Shown: positions 1 to 16,674, numbered from the stretch's first letter. The stretch: 64,000 nucleotides of DNA from Mustela lutreola (GCF_030435805.1 NC_081293.1:190577546-190641545); one strand, 5' to 3'. The notes: generated by a model not told the origin, from the sequence alone. Translations and numbers: made by a program.

Positions 1-268
1 GTCAGGGATATTGGTCTACAATTTTCTTGTAATGTCCTACCTTCTCTGGCTTTGCTATTAGACTCACACTGGCTTCTTACAATGAGTTTGGAAGTGTTCC
101 CTCCTCTTCAACTTTTTGGAAGAGTCTGAGAAGGATGGGTATTAATTTCTCTTTAAATGTTCACTAGAATTTGCCAGTGAAAATGTCTGGTCCTGGGATT
201 TTCTGTAGTGGGAGGTTTTTGATTACTGAGTCACTTTCTACTCCTCACTGATCTGTTCAGATTTTCTA
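1..268 (-). mobile_element. L1 ORF2 fragment (old)
   Basis: Antisense L1 ORF2 sequence from the reverse transcriptase region, recognisable from the 'atattggtct' and 'ctcactgatctgttcag' stretches that recur in the younger L1s of this window. A counterpart lies at 22,944-23,216, so it predates the duplication. It is truncated at both ends. Confidence 0.7.
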
Positions 269-417
269 ATAATAAAGTGCTTACAACAGGGAGTTCTAAT
301 GGGAAATAGGAAATGTTACATAAATGCTTATTAAATGAAATGACTGTGACTTTAGTATCTCCATGTTTTCCAGGCTTCTGGGGATGCCTTTCTTCCCCAA
401 TGTCCAAATATTTTTAT

Positions 418-625
418 GAAGTCCTATATAGTGGTGAAGAGCAAGGACTCTGGGGTCTAGCTTCTAGGATTTGATTCCTGGCAGCAGGAATTACTAGCTG
501 TCTTACATTGGAAAAATACAATTGACCTCCTAAGCTTCATGTAATGAGGAATATTAATGCCTGTTTCATAGGATAGTTGTGAGGCTTGAATATTACTTGA
601 AAGTATGTAAGAAAGGTGTGACATG
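418..625 (+). repeat. MIR SINE
   Basis: Resembles the MIR consensus: 'tagtggtgaagagcaaggac' near 430, then the 'gatttgattcctgg' B-box-like segment and 'tagttgtgaggcttgaatat' near 573. Shared with unit B at about 23,362-23,565, so it predates the duplication. Confidence 0.7.
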
Positions 626-1145
626 TTGAAAAAACTTAAGTAGTACTGGTTGTGATGATATTGATGATGATTGTGTTTTTCACCTCCTGAATACTAAGAA
701 GGAATAAACCTTCTGTATATCTCTGGTTCACAGAATTGTGCATTTTGGCTCAGCCCTATCCTGGGGCATGCTGCTCCTAAAGTCAGCGATTCGAGGCTAT
801 TGAGCACCATCGGGACATCTGGAGCACCAGATGTCTGCAGCCTAATAATATAGCTCTCCCCGGAAATAAATTACTCTGCCCTCTCTTTGTAACTGTGTTT
901 CATTTGTAACACATGGTGATGAATGTGAGACTCTGAACAGATGTGGGAGGATGAGGGTGGAGCTGATCTGTAATCCCAGCCTGCCCTGCACTGCACTCAT
1001 TCTCAGCTGGCTTCCTTCCCAGACATGAATGTGGGTGATGGACTTTTGTAAGGTGGTAAGGGCTACGACTAAGTTTTGTGAAGTAAACAGCCTGGGAATT
1101 TTACTAAAAATGAACAATATATCTGCTCTGCAAAATGTACTACAT
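626..1145. other. Non-coding, nothing recognised
   Basis: This interval is present in both units (counterpart about 23,566-24,090). I see no gene, conserved exon or clear repeat. Short open frames here have no recognisable domain. Confidence 0.5.
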
Positions 1146-1316
1146 TCTTTTTTTTTTCTAGTGTTCCAAGATTCATTGTTTATGCACCACACCCAGTGCT
1201 CCATGCAGTACATGCCCTCCTTAATACTCACCACCAGGCTCACCCATTCCCCCAACACCCTTTCCCTCTAAAACCCTCAGTTTGTTTCTCAGAGTTCACA
1301 GTCCCTCATGGTTCAT
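1146..1316 (-). mobile_element. 5'-truncated L1 3' end (unit A only)
   Basis: Starts with a T-run (antisense poly-A) and continues into antisense carnivore L1 3'UTR ('cccagtgctccatgcagtac'). It is flanked by an imperfect target-site duplication, aaatgtactacat at about 1,133-1,145 and aaatctattacatg at about 1,317-1,330. Unit B has the empty site near 24,080-24,092, so the insertion followed the duplication. Confidence 0.8.
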
Positions 1317-1499
1317 GTAAATCTATTACATGTTTATTGAGAAAAATATAGGGAAAAAAACCAGCAGAAATATGTAACAACAATAAAAACCTCACTAATT
1401 ATAACTCCACTTAATATTGCCCCCTATTAGCACAATCAGTATTGCAATACTTCTGGCTCTGCCCATTCTATATAATTTTCACTCAACAAAAAAAAGAGT

Positions 1500-2175
1500 T
1501 AATAATTTTTTTTAAGAGCAGGCATTTAAGGCTATCAACAATATTGAGAGGAGGGTACAGAGATTTCCCATATACCCCATGGCCTCACCAGTGCATACCC
1601 TGTCCCATTTCCAACATCCCCACCAGAATGGTCCACTTACTACAAAGGATGAGCCTACACTGACACATTATTACCACTCAAAGTCCATAGTTTACCACAG
1701 TATTCACTCTTCTTGCTGTTGTATAGTCTATGGGTTTGAACAGATTTATAATGAATGATATGTGTCATTAGAGTAGCATACAGAGTATTTTCACTGCCCT
1801 AAAAGTCCTCTGACTTCTGACACTTGGAAACTGCTATTCTTTTTATTGACATCATGACTGTGCCTTTTCCAAAATGTCTTATTGTTAGAATCATACAATA
1901 TGTAACTCTTTCAGTTTGCTTCTGTCCCTTAGTGATATGTACTTAAGTTTCCTCCATGTCTTTTTGTTGCTTCATAGCTCATTTCTTTTTAGCACTGAAT
2001 CATATTCCATTGGCTGGATGTCCCAGAGTTTATTTATCAATACACCTACATAAGAGCATTTTGGTTGTTTCCAAGTTTTGCCAATTACAAATAAATTTTC
2101 TATAAACATCCATATGTAGCTTTGTGTGTAGAGACAAGATTTTATCTCGATTGTTGGATCATATGATAAGACTAT
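1500..2175 (-). mobile_element. Ancient L1M 3'UTR remnant
   Basis: Resembles the antisense L1M 3' region: the 'catccccaccagaatggtcc' segment at 1,615, 'aaagtccatagtttacc' at 1,680, 'agcactgaatcatattccat' at 1,991 and 'ttccaagttttgccaattac' at 2,070. The counterpart in unit B is about 24,275-24,975. Confidence 0.75.
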
Positions 2176-2990
2176 GGTTAGGCAGAGTCCATAGCTGAGA
2201 TGGGGTACAGATAAATAATGATCAGACTGAGCTACTCAGAATACATGACTATCTCCAAGATTAAGTAAAGACTTGTATTTCTCTCCATTAAATGAGACAG
2301 AACTTCTTAAGTGACTTTTAAAGTACAACCAAAATAATACTAAATTAGTAAGTAAATGTTATTATTTTTAAAGGCCTTTGAACATTTTATTTCAATACCA
2401 AAATCACTTGCCATAAAAATTGAATGATGAGAATACTGACATTAAATAATGAATTAAATATTTTGGGGGGGGGTAAAAGAAGCTTCTATTCATCTTATTA
2501 AACCAACTTTCCTCAGATGAATTCATTATGAGCATATGCTGAAATTTTTTGGTTATTAGTGGAAAAACTAACAAGTGGATTATGGTGTGTACCAGTCTGA
2601 AATAAACTTCCACATCTATCTCCAATATCTATACTATGTGAGAAAAAGATGGAAGCCTAGCTCCTTGTGTAAGGAGCTAGGCTTCCATGTGCAGGTATTG
2701 CTTTATTTTACATTGCTGTGAGAGCTCATAACCATGAGGATGACAGCTGAGAGCCATCTTAGAGTTTTCAGAACAAGTAGTAAGTAAAGTACTATGATTA
2801 GACACAGCAAGACAAAACCACTTTTGACTTTAGGAAGTTGTTCCTAATCTCAGATTATTACCTCTTTATATATTTCCTTATTTTTGCCCCAAAGATCCCA
2901 TGTCTTCCTGGAACTTAATGAATTCTGAACTAGATGTTTATTTGAAGTAAATACATATTGTTGAGAGATACCTCTTCCAGCTCTACAAAG
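2176..2990. other. Non-coding, shared with unit B, contains a perfect hairpin
   Basis: No gene or named repeat recognised. Counterpart in unit B is about 24,976-26,250, interrupted there by an L1 3' end. The one striking structure, a perfect 18-bp inverted repeat, is listed separately. Confidence 0.5.
2649..2688. repeat. Perfect 18-bp inverted repeat, 4-nt loop
   Basis: The arms at 2,649-2,666 and 2,671-2,688 are exact reverse complements around the loop gtgt. The counterpart in unit B, near 25,880-25,925, has sequence like the right arm ('aaggagctaagcatctatgt') but no left arm. The inverted copy is therefore a unit-A novelty, of the kind produced by fold-back template switching during replication. 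No T-run or gene context suggests a terminator. Confidence 0.9.
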
Positions 2991-4796
2991 TGGCTTCCTG
3001 ACTTGTTAATTTTAGCCATTCTGACTAGTGTGAGGTGGTATCCCACTGTGGTTTTGATTTGTATTTCCCTGATGCCGAGTGATGTTGAGCACTTTTTCAT
3101 GTGTCTATTGACCATTTGGATGTCTTCTTTGCAGAAATGTCTGTTCATGTCTTCTGCCCATTTCTGGATTGGATTCTTTATTCTTTGGGTGTTGAGTTTG
3201 ATAAGTTCTTTATAGATTTTAGATACTAGTCCTTTATCTGATATGTCATTTGCAAATATCTTCTCCCATTCTGTCAGTAGTCTTTTGGTTTTGTTAACTG
3301 TTTCCCTTGTTGTACAAAAGCTTTTTATCTTGATGAAGTCCCAGTAGTTCGTTTTTGCCCTTGCTTCCCTTGCCTTTGGCGATGTTTCTAGGAAGAAGTT
3401 GCTGTGACTGAGGTCGAAGAGGTTGCTGCCTGTGTTTTCCTCCAAGATTTTGATGAATTCCTGTCATCATTCCTGTCATTTCAACCATTTTGAGTCTATT
3501 TTTGTGTGTGGTGTAAAGAAATGGTCCAGTTTCATTCCTCTGCATGTGGCTGTCCAATTTTCCCAACACCACTTGTTGAAGAGACTGCCTTTTTTCCATT
3601 GGCCATTCCTTCCTGCTTTGCCAAAGATTAGTTGACCATAGATTTGAGGCTCCATTTCTGGGGTCTGTATTCTGTTCCATTGATCAATGTGTCTGTTTTT
3701 GTGCCAGTACCATACTATCTTGATGATGACAGCTTAGTAATAGAGCCTGAAGTCTGGAATTGTGATGCCACTAGCTTAGATTTTCTTTTTTTAACATTCC
3801 TCTGGCTATTTGGAGTCTTTTCTGGTGCTATATAAATTTTAGGATTATTTGTTACATTTCTTTGAAAAAAGTTGGTGGTATTTTGATAGGGATTGCATTA
3901 AATACATAGATTGCTCTAGGTAGCATAGACATTTTCACAATATTCATTGTTCCAATCCATGGGCATGAAACATTTTTCCATTTCTTTGTGTATTCCTCCA
4001 TTTCTTTCATGAATATTCTATAGTTTTCTGAGTACAGATTGTTTGCCTCTTTGGTTAGGTTTATTCCTAGATATCTTATGGTTTGGGGTGCAATTTTAAA
4101 TGGAATCAACTCCTTAATTTCTTTTTCGTTTGTCTTGTTGTTGGTTTAATAGAAATGCAACTGACTTCTGTGCATTGATTTTATATCCTGACACTTTACT
4201 GAATTCCTGTATGAGTTCTAGCAGATTTGGAGTGTAGTCTTTTGGGTTTTCCACATAAAGTATCATACCATCTGCAGAGTGATAGTTTGACTTCTTCTTT
4301 GCTGATTCAGATGCCTTTAATTTCTTTTTGTGGTCTGATTGCTGAGGCTAGGACTTCTAGTACTATGTTGAATAGCAGTGGTGATAATGGACATCCCTAC
4401 TGTGTTCCTGACCTTAGCAGAAAAGCTCTCGGTTTTTCTCCATTGAGAATGATATTCACTGTGGAATTTTCATAGATGGCTTTGATGATATTAAGGTATG
4501 TAATCTCTATCTCTACACTTTGAAGAGTTTTGATCAAGAAAGGATGCTGTACTTTGTCAAATGCTTTTTCAGCATCTCTTGAGAGTATCATGTGTCTTGT
4601 GTTCTTTCTTTTATTAATGTATTTTATTACATTGATTGATTTGCGGATGTTGAACCAACCTTGCAGCCCTGGGATGAATCCTACTTGGTCATGGTGGATA
4701 ATCCTTTTAATGTACTGTTGGATCCTATTGGCTAGTATTTTGGTGAGAATTTTCACATCTGTGTTCATCAAGGATATTGGTCTATGATTCTCTCTC

Positions 4797-4995
4797 TCTC
4801 TTTTTTTTTTTTTTAGAAGATTTTATTTATTTATTTGACAGAGATCACAGTAGGTAGAGAGGCAGGCAGAGAGAGAGAAGGAAACTGGATCCCCACTGAG
4901 CAGAGAGCCCAATGCAGGGTTCCATCCCAGGACCCTGAGATCATGACCTGAGCCAAAGACTGAGGCTTAAACCCACTGAGCCACCCAGGTGCCCC
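4797..4995 (-). mobile_element. CAN-SINE inserted in L1
   Basis: Antisense tRNA-Lys-derived SINE: T-rich tail with 'tttatttatttatttgacag', a 'gcagagag' body, then 'gagccacccaggtgcccc' (reverse of the tRNA-like head). It interrupts L1 ORF2; flanking 'tgattctc'/'tgtaattctc' looks like a short target-site duplication. Confidence 0.9.
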
Positions 4996-6611
4996 TGTAA
5001 TTCTCTTTTTGATGGGGTCTTTGTCTGGTTTGGGGATTAAGGTAATGCTGCCTCATAAAATGAGTTTGAAAGATTTCCTTCAATTTCTATTTTTTGGAAC
5101 AGTTTCAGGAGAATAGGAATTAATTATTCTTTAAATGTTTGGTAGAATTCCCCTGGGAAGCCATCTGGACCTGGGCTCTTATTTTTGGGAGATTTTTGAT
5201 GACTGCTTCAATCTCCTTACTGGTTATGGGTCTGTTCGGGTTTTCTGTTTCTTCCTGGTTCAGTTGTGGTAGTTTATATGTCTCTAGAAATGCATCCATT
5301 TCTTCCAGATTGTCAAATTTGCTGGCATAGAGTTGCTCATAATATTTTCTTATAATTGTATTTCTTTGGTTTTGGTTGTGATCTCTCCTCTTTCATTCAT
5401 GATTTTATTTATTTGGGTCATTTCTCTTTTCTTTTTGATAAATCTGGCCAGGGGTTTATCAATATTATTAATTCTTTCAAAGAACCAGCTCCTAGTTTTG
5501 TTGATTTGTTCTACTCTTTTTGTTTGTTTGTTTCTATTTCATTGATTTCTGCTCTGATCTTTATTATTTCTCTTCTCCTGCTGGATTTAGGAGAAGAAGA
5601 GCTGTTCTTTCTCTAGCTCCTTTAGATGTAGGGTTAGGTTGTGTATTTGAGAACTTTCTTGTTTCTTGAGAAAGGCTTGTATCACTATATACTTTCCTCT
5701 CTGACCACCTTTGCTGCATCCCAAAGATTTTGAACAGTTGTGTTTTCAATTTCATTTGTTTCCATGAATTTTTTCAACTCTTTTTTAATTTCCTGGTTGA
5801 CCCATTCATTCTTTAGTAGGATGCTCTTTAGCCTCCATGTATTTGAGTTCTTTCTAACTTTCCTCTTGTGGTTGAGTTCTAGTTTGAAAGCATTGTGGTC
5901 TGAATATATGCAGGGCATGTTCCCAATCTTTTGGTAGCAGCTGAGACCTGATTTGTGACCCAGGATGTGATCTGTTCTAGAGAATGTTCCATGTGCAGTA
6001 GAGAAGACTGTGTATGTCCCAACATGTTGCTTTGGGATGGAATGTTCTGAATATATCTGTGATGTCCATCTGGTTTCGTGTGTCATTTAAAGTATTTATT
6101 TTCTTGTTGATCTTTTTCTTAGATAGATAGATATCTATTTCAGTGAGGGGGGATGTTAAAGTACCCTACTCTTACTGTATTACTGTCAATGTGTTTCCTT
6201 GATTTTGTTATTAATTGGTTTATGTAGTTGGCTGCTCCCATGTTAGGGGCATAGATATTTAAAATTGTTAGATCTTCTTGTTGGACAGACCCTTTAAGTA
6301 TGATATAGTGTCTTTTCTCATCTCTTATTATAGTGTTTGGCTTAAAATATAATTTTTCTTATATAAGGATTGCCACACAGCTTTCTTTTGATGCCATTAG
6401 AATGGTAAATTGTTTTCCATCCCCTCACTTTAAATCTGGAGGTGTGTTTGGGTCTAAAATTAGTTTATGTATCAATGGGTCTTGTTTTGTTTTTTAAATC
6501 CATTCTGATGCCCTGTGTCTTTTGAGTGGGGGCATTTATCCCATTTACATTCAGGGTAACTGTTGAAAGATAGGAATTTAGTGCCATTGTATTGCCTGTA
6601 GGTGACTATGG

Positions 6612-6615
<4 letters not shown>

Positions 6616-6684
<69 letters not shown>

Positions 6685-6700
6685 TGTGTGTGTGTGTATG
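6616..6700. repeat. (TA)n(TG)n microsatellite
   Basis: A run of TA dinucleotides is followed by TG dinucleotides. It lies at the junction between the antisense ORF2 part and the sense 5' part of the rearranged L1, so it may have expanded at the inversion breakpoint. Confidence 0.95.
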
Positions 6701-7867
6701 TTTCTGTCCTTAAAATTTGGGGAGGCAGTTTCTTCTAATAGACCAAAACACACCAAAATTCTGGTGTGTGGTTCTGTTCTATTCACCAGCCTGATTATAT
6801 ATATTTTTTCCTTTCTTTTTCTCCTGGCTTTCGGTCTCTTCTGATTTGTTTAGTGTATATTTTTCTAGTGGCATTGTTACTCTTTAAGCATTTTTGTTCT
6901 CTCATTCATCTATTCTTCTCTGGATAAAATGACAAGGAGGAAAAACTCACTTCAGAAAAAAGAACAGGAGGCAGTACTGACATTTAGGGACCTAATCAAT
7001 ATGGACATTAGTAAGATGATGGAACTAGAGTTCAGAATGATGTTTATAAAGATACTAGCTGGTCTTGAAAAAAGCATATAAGATACTAGAGAATCCCTTT
7101 CTGGAGAAGTAAAAGAACTAAAATCTAACCAAGTTGAAATTTTAAAAAGTTATTAATGAGGTGCAATTAAAAATGGAGCCTCTTACTGCTAGGATAAATG
7201 AGGCAGAAGAGAGAATTAGTGATCTAGAACATCAAATTATGGAGAATAAAGAATTTGACAAAAAGAGAGATAAACAACTACTGGATTATGAGGGGAGAAT
7301 TCCAGAGATAAGTAATATCCTAAGATGAAACAATATTAGAGTAATTGGGATCCCAGAAGAAGAAAGAGAGAGAGGGGCAGAAGGTATATTGGAGCAAATT
7401 ATAGCAGAGAACTTCCCGAATTTTGGGAAAGGAAAGAGGCATCAAAATCCAGGAGGTCCAGAGAATCCCCCTCAAAATCAATAAAAATAAGTCAACACCC
7501 TATCATCTAATAGTAAAACTGGCAAGTCTCAGAGACAAAGAGAAAATCCTGAAAGCATCTTGGAACAAGGAGTTTATAAACTACAAAGGTAGAAATATTA
7601 TATTGTGATGAGACCTATCCATAGAGATCTGGCAGTCCAGAAGCAGTCAGAACACTAAATGAGAAAAGTATGTAGCCAAGAATAGTAAATCCAGCTAGGC
7701 TGTCATTGAAAATAGAAGGATAAATAAAAAGCTTCCAGGACAAACAAAAACTGAAAGAATTTGCAAACACCAAACCAGCCTTACAGAAAATATTGAAAGG
7801 GGTTCTCTCAGCAAAGAGAGATGGTACATACACAATGAATCTAGGAACACTGAAAAAACAAAATCTA

Positions 7868-7900
7868 ATAAATAAATAAACAAATAAATAAATAAATAGG
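7868..7900. repeat. (AAAT)n microsatellite
   Basis: Near-perfect tetranucleotide run just after the L1 ORF1 region, inside the rearranged L1. Confidence 0.9.
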
Positions 7901-8440
7901 TATGGATAAGATAAAATGTTGGTTAAAATAGAAAAAAGGAAAAATTTTTTAAAAATGGAAAAAGAAAAAAAGAAAATTTTTAAAATTTAACTTTGAAAGA
8001 CTCAAGAATTATGGGAAAAAGCCATGGATTCTATGTGCTGTATTCCCCTAGTGCTGTTGTCTTGCAGTTCTCCTTGACTGGTTCACTTGGTCTTGGATGA
8101 ATGTTCTTTTTAATCTTCTGGGTGAGGGGCCTGTTGCAGCAAATGTCTTTGCCCAAGGCATAATTGCAGCACCCTTGCTAGGGGCCAGGCGAAGTAATCT
8201 GCTTGGGTCTGTTCTCAGTAACTTTTGTTTCTTGAAAGCTTCCCATACAGTTTTGGAATATGAGAATGAAAATGGCGGCCTCCCAATCTCTGGCCCTGGA
8301 GGAGCTTTGTTCATAGAATTGCTGCTATTATTTTCTTTGATCTCCTGTTGAGTTTGTAGGTGTTTGTAATGGTTTGATAACTATCTAGCTGAACTCCTGG
8401 GACCTGATGATATTGGTTCCTTTCCTGTAGGTCTTTTTTT

Positions 8441-8629
8441 AAAGAAAAAATGACTTATTTATTTATTTTAGAGTGAGAGAGAGCATGATGGGGAAGATTA
8501 AAGGGAGAGAGAATCCTCTAACAGATTCCCCACTAAGCCAGATGCAGGGCTCCATCCCAGCACCCTGAGATCATGACCTGAGCCAAAATCAAGTCAGCCA
8601 CTTAACCAACTGAGCCATCTGGGGGTCCT
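8441..8629 (-). mobile_element. CAN-SINE (older, shared by both units)
   Basis: Diverged antisense carnivore tRNA-Lys SINE with 'gagatcatgacctgagcc' and 'aaccaactgagccatc' motifs. The same SINE sits at 26,288-26,488 in unit B, with 'cataggtctttt' target-site duplications. It was present before the segmental duplication. Confidence 0.85.
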
Positions 8630-8665
8630 CATTTTCATAGGTCTTCTTATGTGTTTCTGATTACA

Positions 8666-8979
8666 CAGTTGACCCTTAAACAATATGGAGTTTGAACTGC
8701 ATGGGTCCACTGATTTGTGACTTCTTACAGTACAACTGTAAGTGAATTTTCTCTTCCTTATGATTTTCTTAATAGCATTTTTTCTCTACTTTATTGTAAG
8801 AATATAGTTTGTAGGACATATATGAAACATGTTAATCAACTGTTTATGTTATCAGTAAGGCTTCTGGCCAATAGTAGGCTATTAGTAGTTAAGTTTGGGG
8901 GAAGTCATAGGTTACAGAAGGATTTTTTACTATGCAGGGTGTAGATTCCCCAACCCTCACATTTCAAATATCCACTATA
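8666..8979 (+). mobile_element. MER2 (Tigger/pogo-type non-autonomous DNA transposon)
   Basis: Begins with 'cagttgacccttaaacaata', matching the MER2 terminal repeat. It continues through 'ctcttccttatgattttctt' and 'gtaaggcttctggccaatag' and ends in a decayed inverted terminus near 8,979. The unit B copy is about 26,520-26,967. It has no coding capacity. Confidence 0.85.
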
Positions 8980-9107
8980 CTTCTTGGCAGGTCTATACAT
9001 TCCAGTCAGCTACACCTTTATCCAGTTTGATTTCCCTGTAGCATTTGCATGGATCAGCACTACATTCTTTTCATTTGTTTTCTATTTATCGAGTGAGAAT
9101 ACATATA

Positions 9108-9230
9108 TCATGAAGGCAGGGTTTTGACTGTTTTCTTCTGCTGTACCTTAAGTTCATAAAACAGGACCGGTATATTGTAGTTGTTCAATAAATATTTTGG
9201 GTAAGTGCTTGAATAAATGAGGAGAATAGT
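9108..9230 (+). repeat. L2 3' end
   Basis: The stretch 'catgaaggcagggttttgac' through 'gttcaataaatattttgggt' matches the end of L2. The unit B counterpart is about 27,105-27,222. Confidence 0.6.
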
Positions 9231-10478
9231 TACATTGTCTCCACTACGGGACATGTCAGGTTTATTTAATCAATATTCTATTAAATGAATATTTGAGATG
9301 TTCCTGGGTTTTCAGTATTTCATAGACAATATATTGATAAGCACCCTAGATTATTCTGGTGGAGACTGTGTCCTCTTCCTTTATATCCACTCCTCCTTCT
9401 CTTGGTGACTAGCCTTATAACTACTCAGTTAACCAAGCATATACCATGTAAGCCATATTTCTTACAGAATGTAAAGTCCACCCTTTGCTCTGATGCCACG
9501 CCGTATTGCTTTATTGTAAATTAATCAGCATAATCCCATTTAATTATTGGCTCAGCGTTGTACAAATGACTGAATTTAGTGAGACACACAATATGATGAC
9601 TGCCAGGGGCATCTGGGAAAAAAAGCTCTCCAAAAATGTTGGGAGCAACTTTGTTTAACTCTTTCCCTGGATACAGACAAGGGAGAGTAGGCCCCTGAGG
9701 GCTTTTTGATCATAAGGCTTTGTCCCTAGGATAAAGTGACAGAAATGACAGTAGTGCACAGGACAGAGCCAGGAGTAAATTGGGTCCTTGACATTTTCGC
9801 ACTGCTGAATCACAGCATCCCTGAAGCCTTCCCCATTTCTAAGCTTCCATAAATGCAAGACCTAATGAGCTGGATATTCTATTCCTTGCAAACAAATGAC
9901 TTCTAAATGCTACACTTTCATGTATACTTTGTTTTGTTTTTATATGCATGTTTTAACAGGATAGAGTTTGAGAATTGAATTTTCTGGGTCAAAGAGTGTA
10001 CAGATTTTACATTTTAATATACATTTGCAAATTACAAAGGGTTAGATTTTAAAAAGACAAGAGACAGAAAGTGACAAGAGAAGCTGAAAAGAGACTATAG
10101 AATGGTATCAAGAAATGGGATTTGTTTATTTGGGCCGGCCCTGATCTCTCACCTTTTATCTATCTCACTTAGCCTGCCAGGGTCTCTGAATCTGCCCTCT
10201 ACTTGGGCTGAAGTTGGTAGGCGTATATTGATGGTGGGGATGGAGTGGACTTATAGAAAGCATTGAAATGGAAATAAGACAGGACAGCTTAGTTATGATC
10301 AAATAGTTAGCCTCAAATACAATGAAAAGGAATTTGGGCTCCATCCTGGTGACATTGACAAGGCAATATTAAGGGCTCAGGACTGCTCCCTATGAACACG
10401 CCATCCAGAGTTACAGAGGAATAGAGATTTGGTAGTGAGGTGTGTACCTTCCCATACTTTCCTCTTCCAAGATACCCA
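9231..10478. other. Non-coding, nothing recognised
   Basis: Shared with unit B (about 27,223-28,672). I found no exon, RNA gene or clear repeat. Unit B has about 165 bp extra near 28,286-28,450 relative to unit A near 10,262, so one copy suffered an indel. Confidence 0.5.
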
Positions 10479-10826
10479 GTATGGACTGCATGACTGTGTC
10501 CCTCCACCAAATGTATGTGCTCAAACCCTAATCCACAGTGGGATGGTATTAGGGGGCAGGGCCTTTGCAAGCTTTAGATGAGATCATAAAGGTGGAGCCC
10601 CTGTGATGGGATTAGTGTCGTTATAAGGAGAGACTAGAGCCCTCTCTCTACCCTGTGAGGACCCAGTGAGAAGGCCACTGTCTACATGCCAGAAGTGGGC
10701 CCCCACTATTTCAATGGCACCTTGATCTTGGACTTCCCAGCCTCCAGAACCATGAGAAATTAGTTTGTCGTTTAAGCCACCTAGTCTATGGCATTTTTGC
10801 TGTAGCTGTCTAAACTGACTAAGATA
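10479..10826 (+). mobile_element. MLT1-type MaLR LTR (ERV3 fossil)
   Basis: Resembles the MLT1 LTR family: 'gtggagcccctgtgatggga' in the middle, then 'ggcaccttgatcttggactt' and 'agccacctagtctatggc' near the 3' end. No internal retroviral sequence is seen, so it is a solo LTR. It is ancient, predating the duplication; the unit B copy is 28,673-29,741. Treated as a fossil. Confidence 0.85.
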
Positions 10827-11359
10827 ATATTCCTTCTTCACCTTATCAAGGAGGCTTGGAACACTTCTCCCTTTCAAACCTCCTCCACCTGCTCCAGTGT
10901 TTCCATGCTCAGATCCCATGATATCTTTTTCCTGGATCCATACTGCAAATGCACAAGAATCCGACTTGTACTCCAAGCCAACTCTGTAGCCAAATCTTCT
11001 ATGAACTTGGCGTAATAGATCTATTTCCTACAAACGTACATGCATTTGCACTTCCTTTTTCTTAGAGTTCAAAATACTACATTATTTGGCCTGAGATTTA
11101 GGGGACTGGTGGTGGAGAAGGGGCACAGATTGCTTGCTAACGTCATGGCTGCTATAGCAATAAAACCCCATTAGGAAACAAGAAAGATCTTAGAGAACTG
11201 GAACTCATAGGTTAGTAGAACCTTGCAGAATTCAGGAAATTGGTGATTTGTAAAAATTTCTCCACCTAGTAGTTTCCCTCATCTAGTCTCACAGAGTTTC
11301 AGATGGATTAGAGCACAGAAGGAGACCATGGTGTCACAGCAGTGGCAATGCATCAGCAA

Positions 11360-11550
11360 TCAGGATAGCTGGAGCTTGGTCTCTGCCTGACTACTATGAG
11401 CTTACCAAAGGACTTTGGGCCATTGAATTTCACTTTCTGCACCTTGGTGTCATTCTCTGTTCAAAATGTGACAATAACAATGACCTCTAGGCTTAGGGGA
11501 CCACACAAAGCCTAGCAGATAGTAGGTGATTAATAAATTCATTTTGAGCA
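11360..11550 (+). repeat. MIR-like SINE
   Basis: 'gcctgactactatgagctta' through 'gcagatagtaggtgattaat' follows MIR order. It lies about 240 bp beyond the TRY-A stop codon; counterpart 30,283-30,490. Confidence 0.55.
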
Positions 11551-11705
11551 GGCAGAATGAATCACAATGTATCCCTTCCAATTCATTCCTCCTGTAATTG
11601 TTCAATTCTATGCCCACCTACTTACACAGCAGTAAGTTTGAAGAGAAAGTTAATAAATCAAAGTAAGGACAGTTCGTGGACACATAGGATGTGGAGCAAA
11701 ATGTT

Positions 11706-11711
11706 TTTATT
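11706..11711 (-). promoter_or_regulatory. Polyadenylation signal AATAAA of TRY-A
   Basis: Minus-strand AATAAA about 80 nt past the TAA stop at 11,792-11,794. The same signal is conserved 80 nt past the TRY-B stop, giving a short 3'UTR as expected for trypsinogen mRNAs. Confidence 0.75.
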
Positions 11712-11791
11712 TAGATACTGTTTTCAGGCATAGTTGGAAGTTGAAATTGACCAAGAGGATAGTACATAGAGTATGACACATGCTTACATGC

Positions 11792-16590
<4,799 letters not shown>

Positions 16591-16665
16591 GGTTGCTCCC
16601 TGGATCTGGACTGGGGAGGGCAATGAATGTCTGTCATCCACAGATGACATTTTATGTCCTATGTG

Positions 16666-16674
16666 TTATTTATA
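16666..16674 (-). promoter_or_regulatory. TATA box of TRY-A
   Basis: Minus-strand TATAAATAA, 75 nt upstream of the start codon, within a block conserved in TRY-B (TATAAATAG, 53 nt upstream). TRY-A has 22 bp extra between TATA and ATG (about 16,643-16,665). This shifts the expected transcription start and includes an ATG at 16,648-16,650 in frame with the signal peptide. Confidence 0.75.

Larger units (their letters stand above)
2990..8430 (-). mobile_element. Rearranged L1 (ORF2 antisense, ORF1 region inverted), unit A only
   Basis: From 2,990 to about 6,600 the sequence is antisense L1 ORF2. Read on the minus strand it gives the C-terminal domain near 3,000-3,445, reverse transcriptase near 4,397-4,771 and endonuclease near 5,685-6,086. 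From about 6,700 to 7,870 it is sense-strand L1, with pyrimidine-rich leader and ORF1 starting near 6,929. L1 non-coding sequence follows at about 8,030-8,400 ('aaaatggcggcctcccaatc'). Opposite orientation of the 5' part is typical of twin priming. The usual 3'UTR and poly-A end are missing at the 2,990 side. All frames are broken. Unit B lacks the element, although its flanks (about 26,250 and 26,275) are recognisable. Confidence 0.8.
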
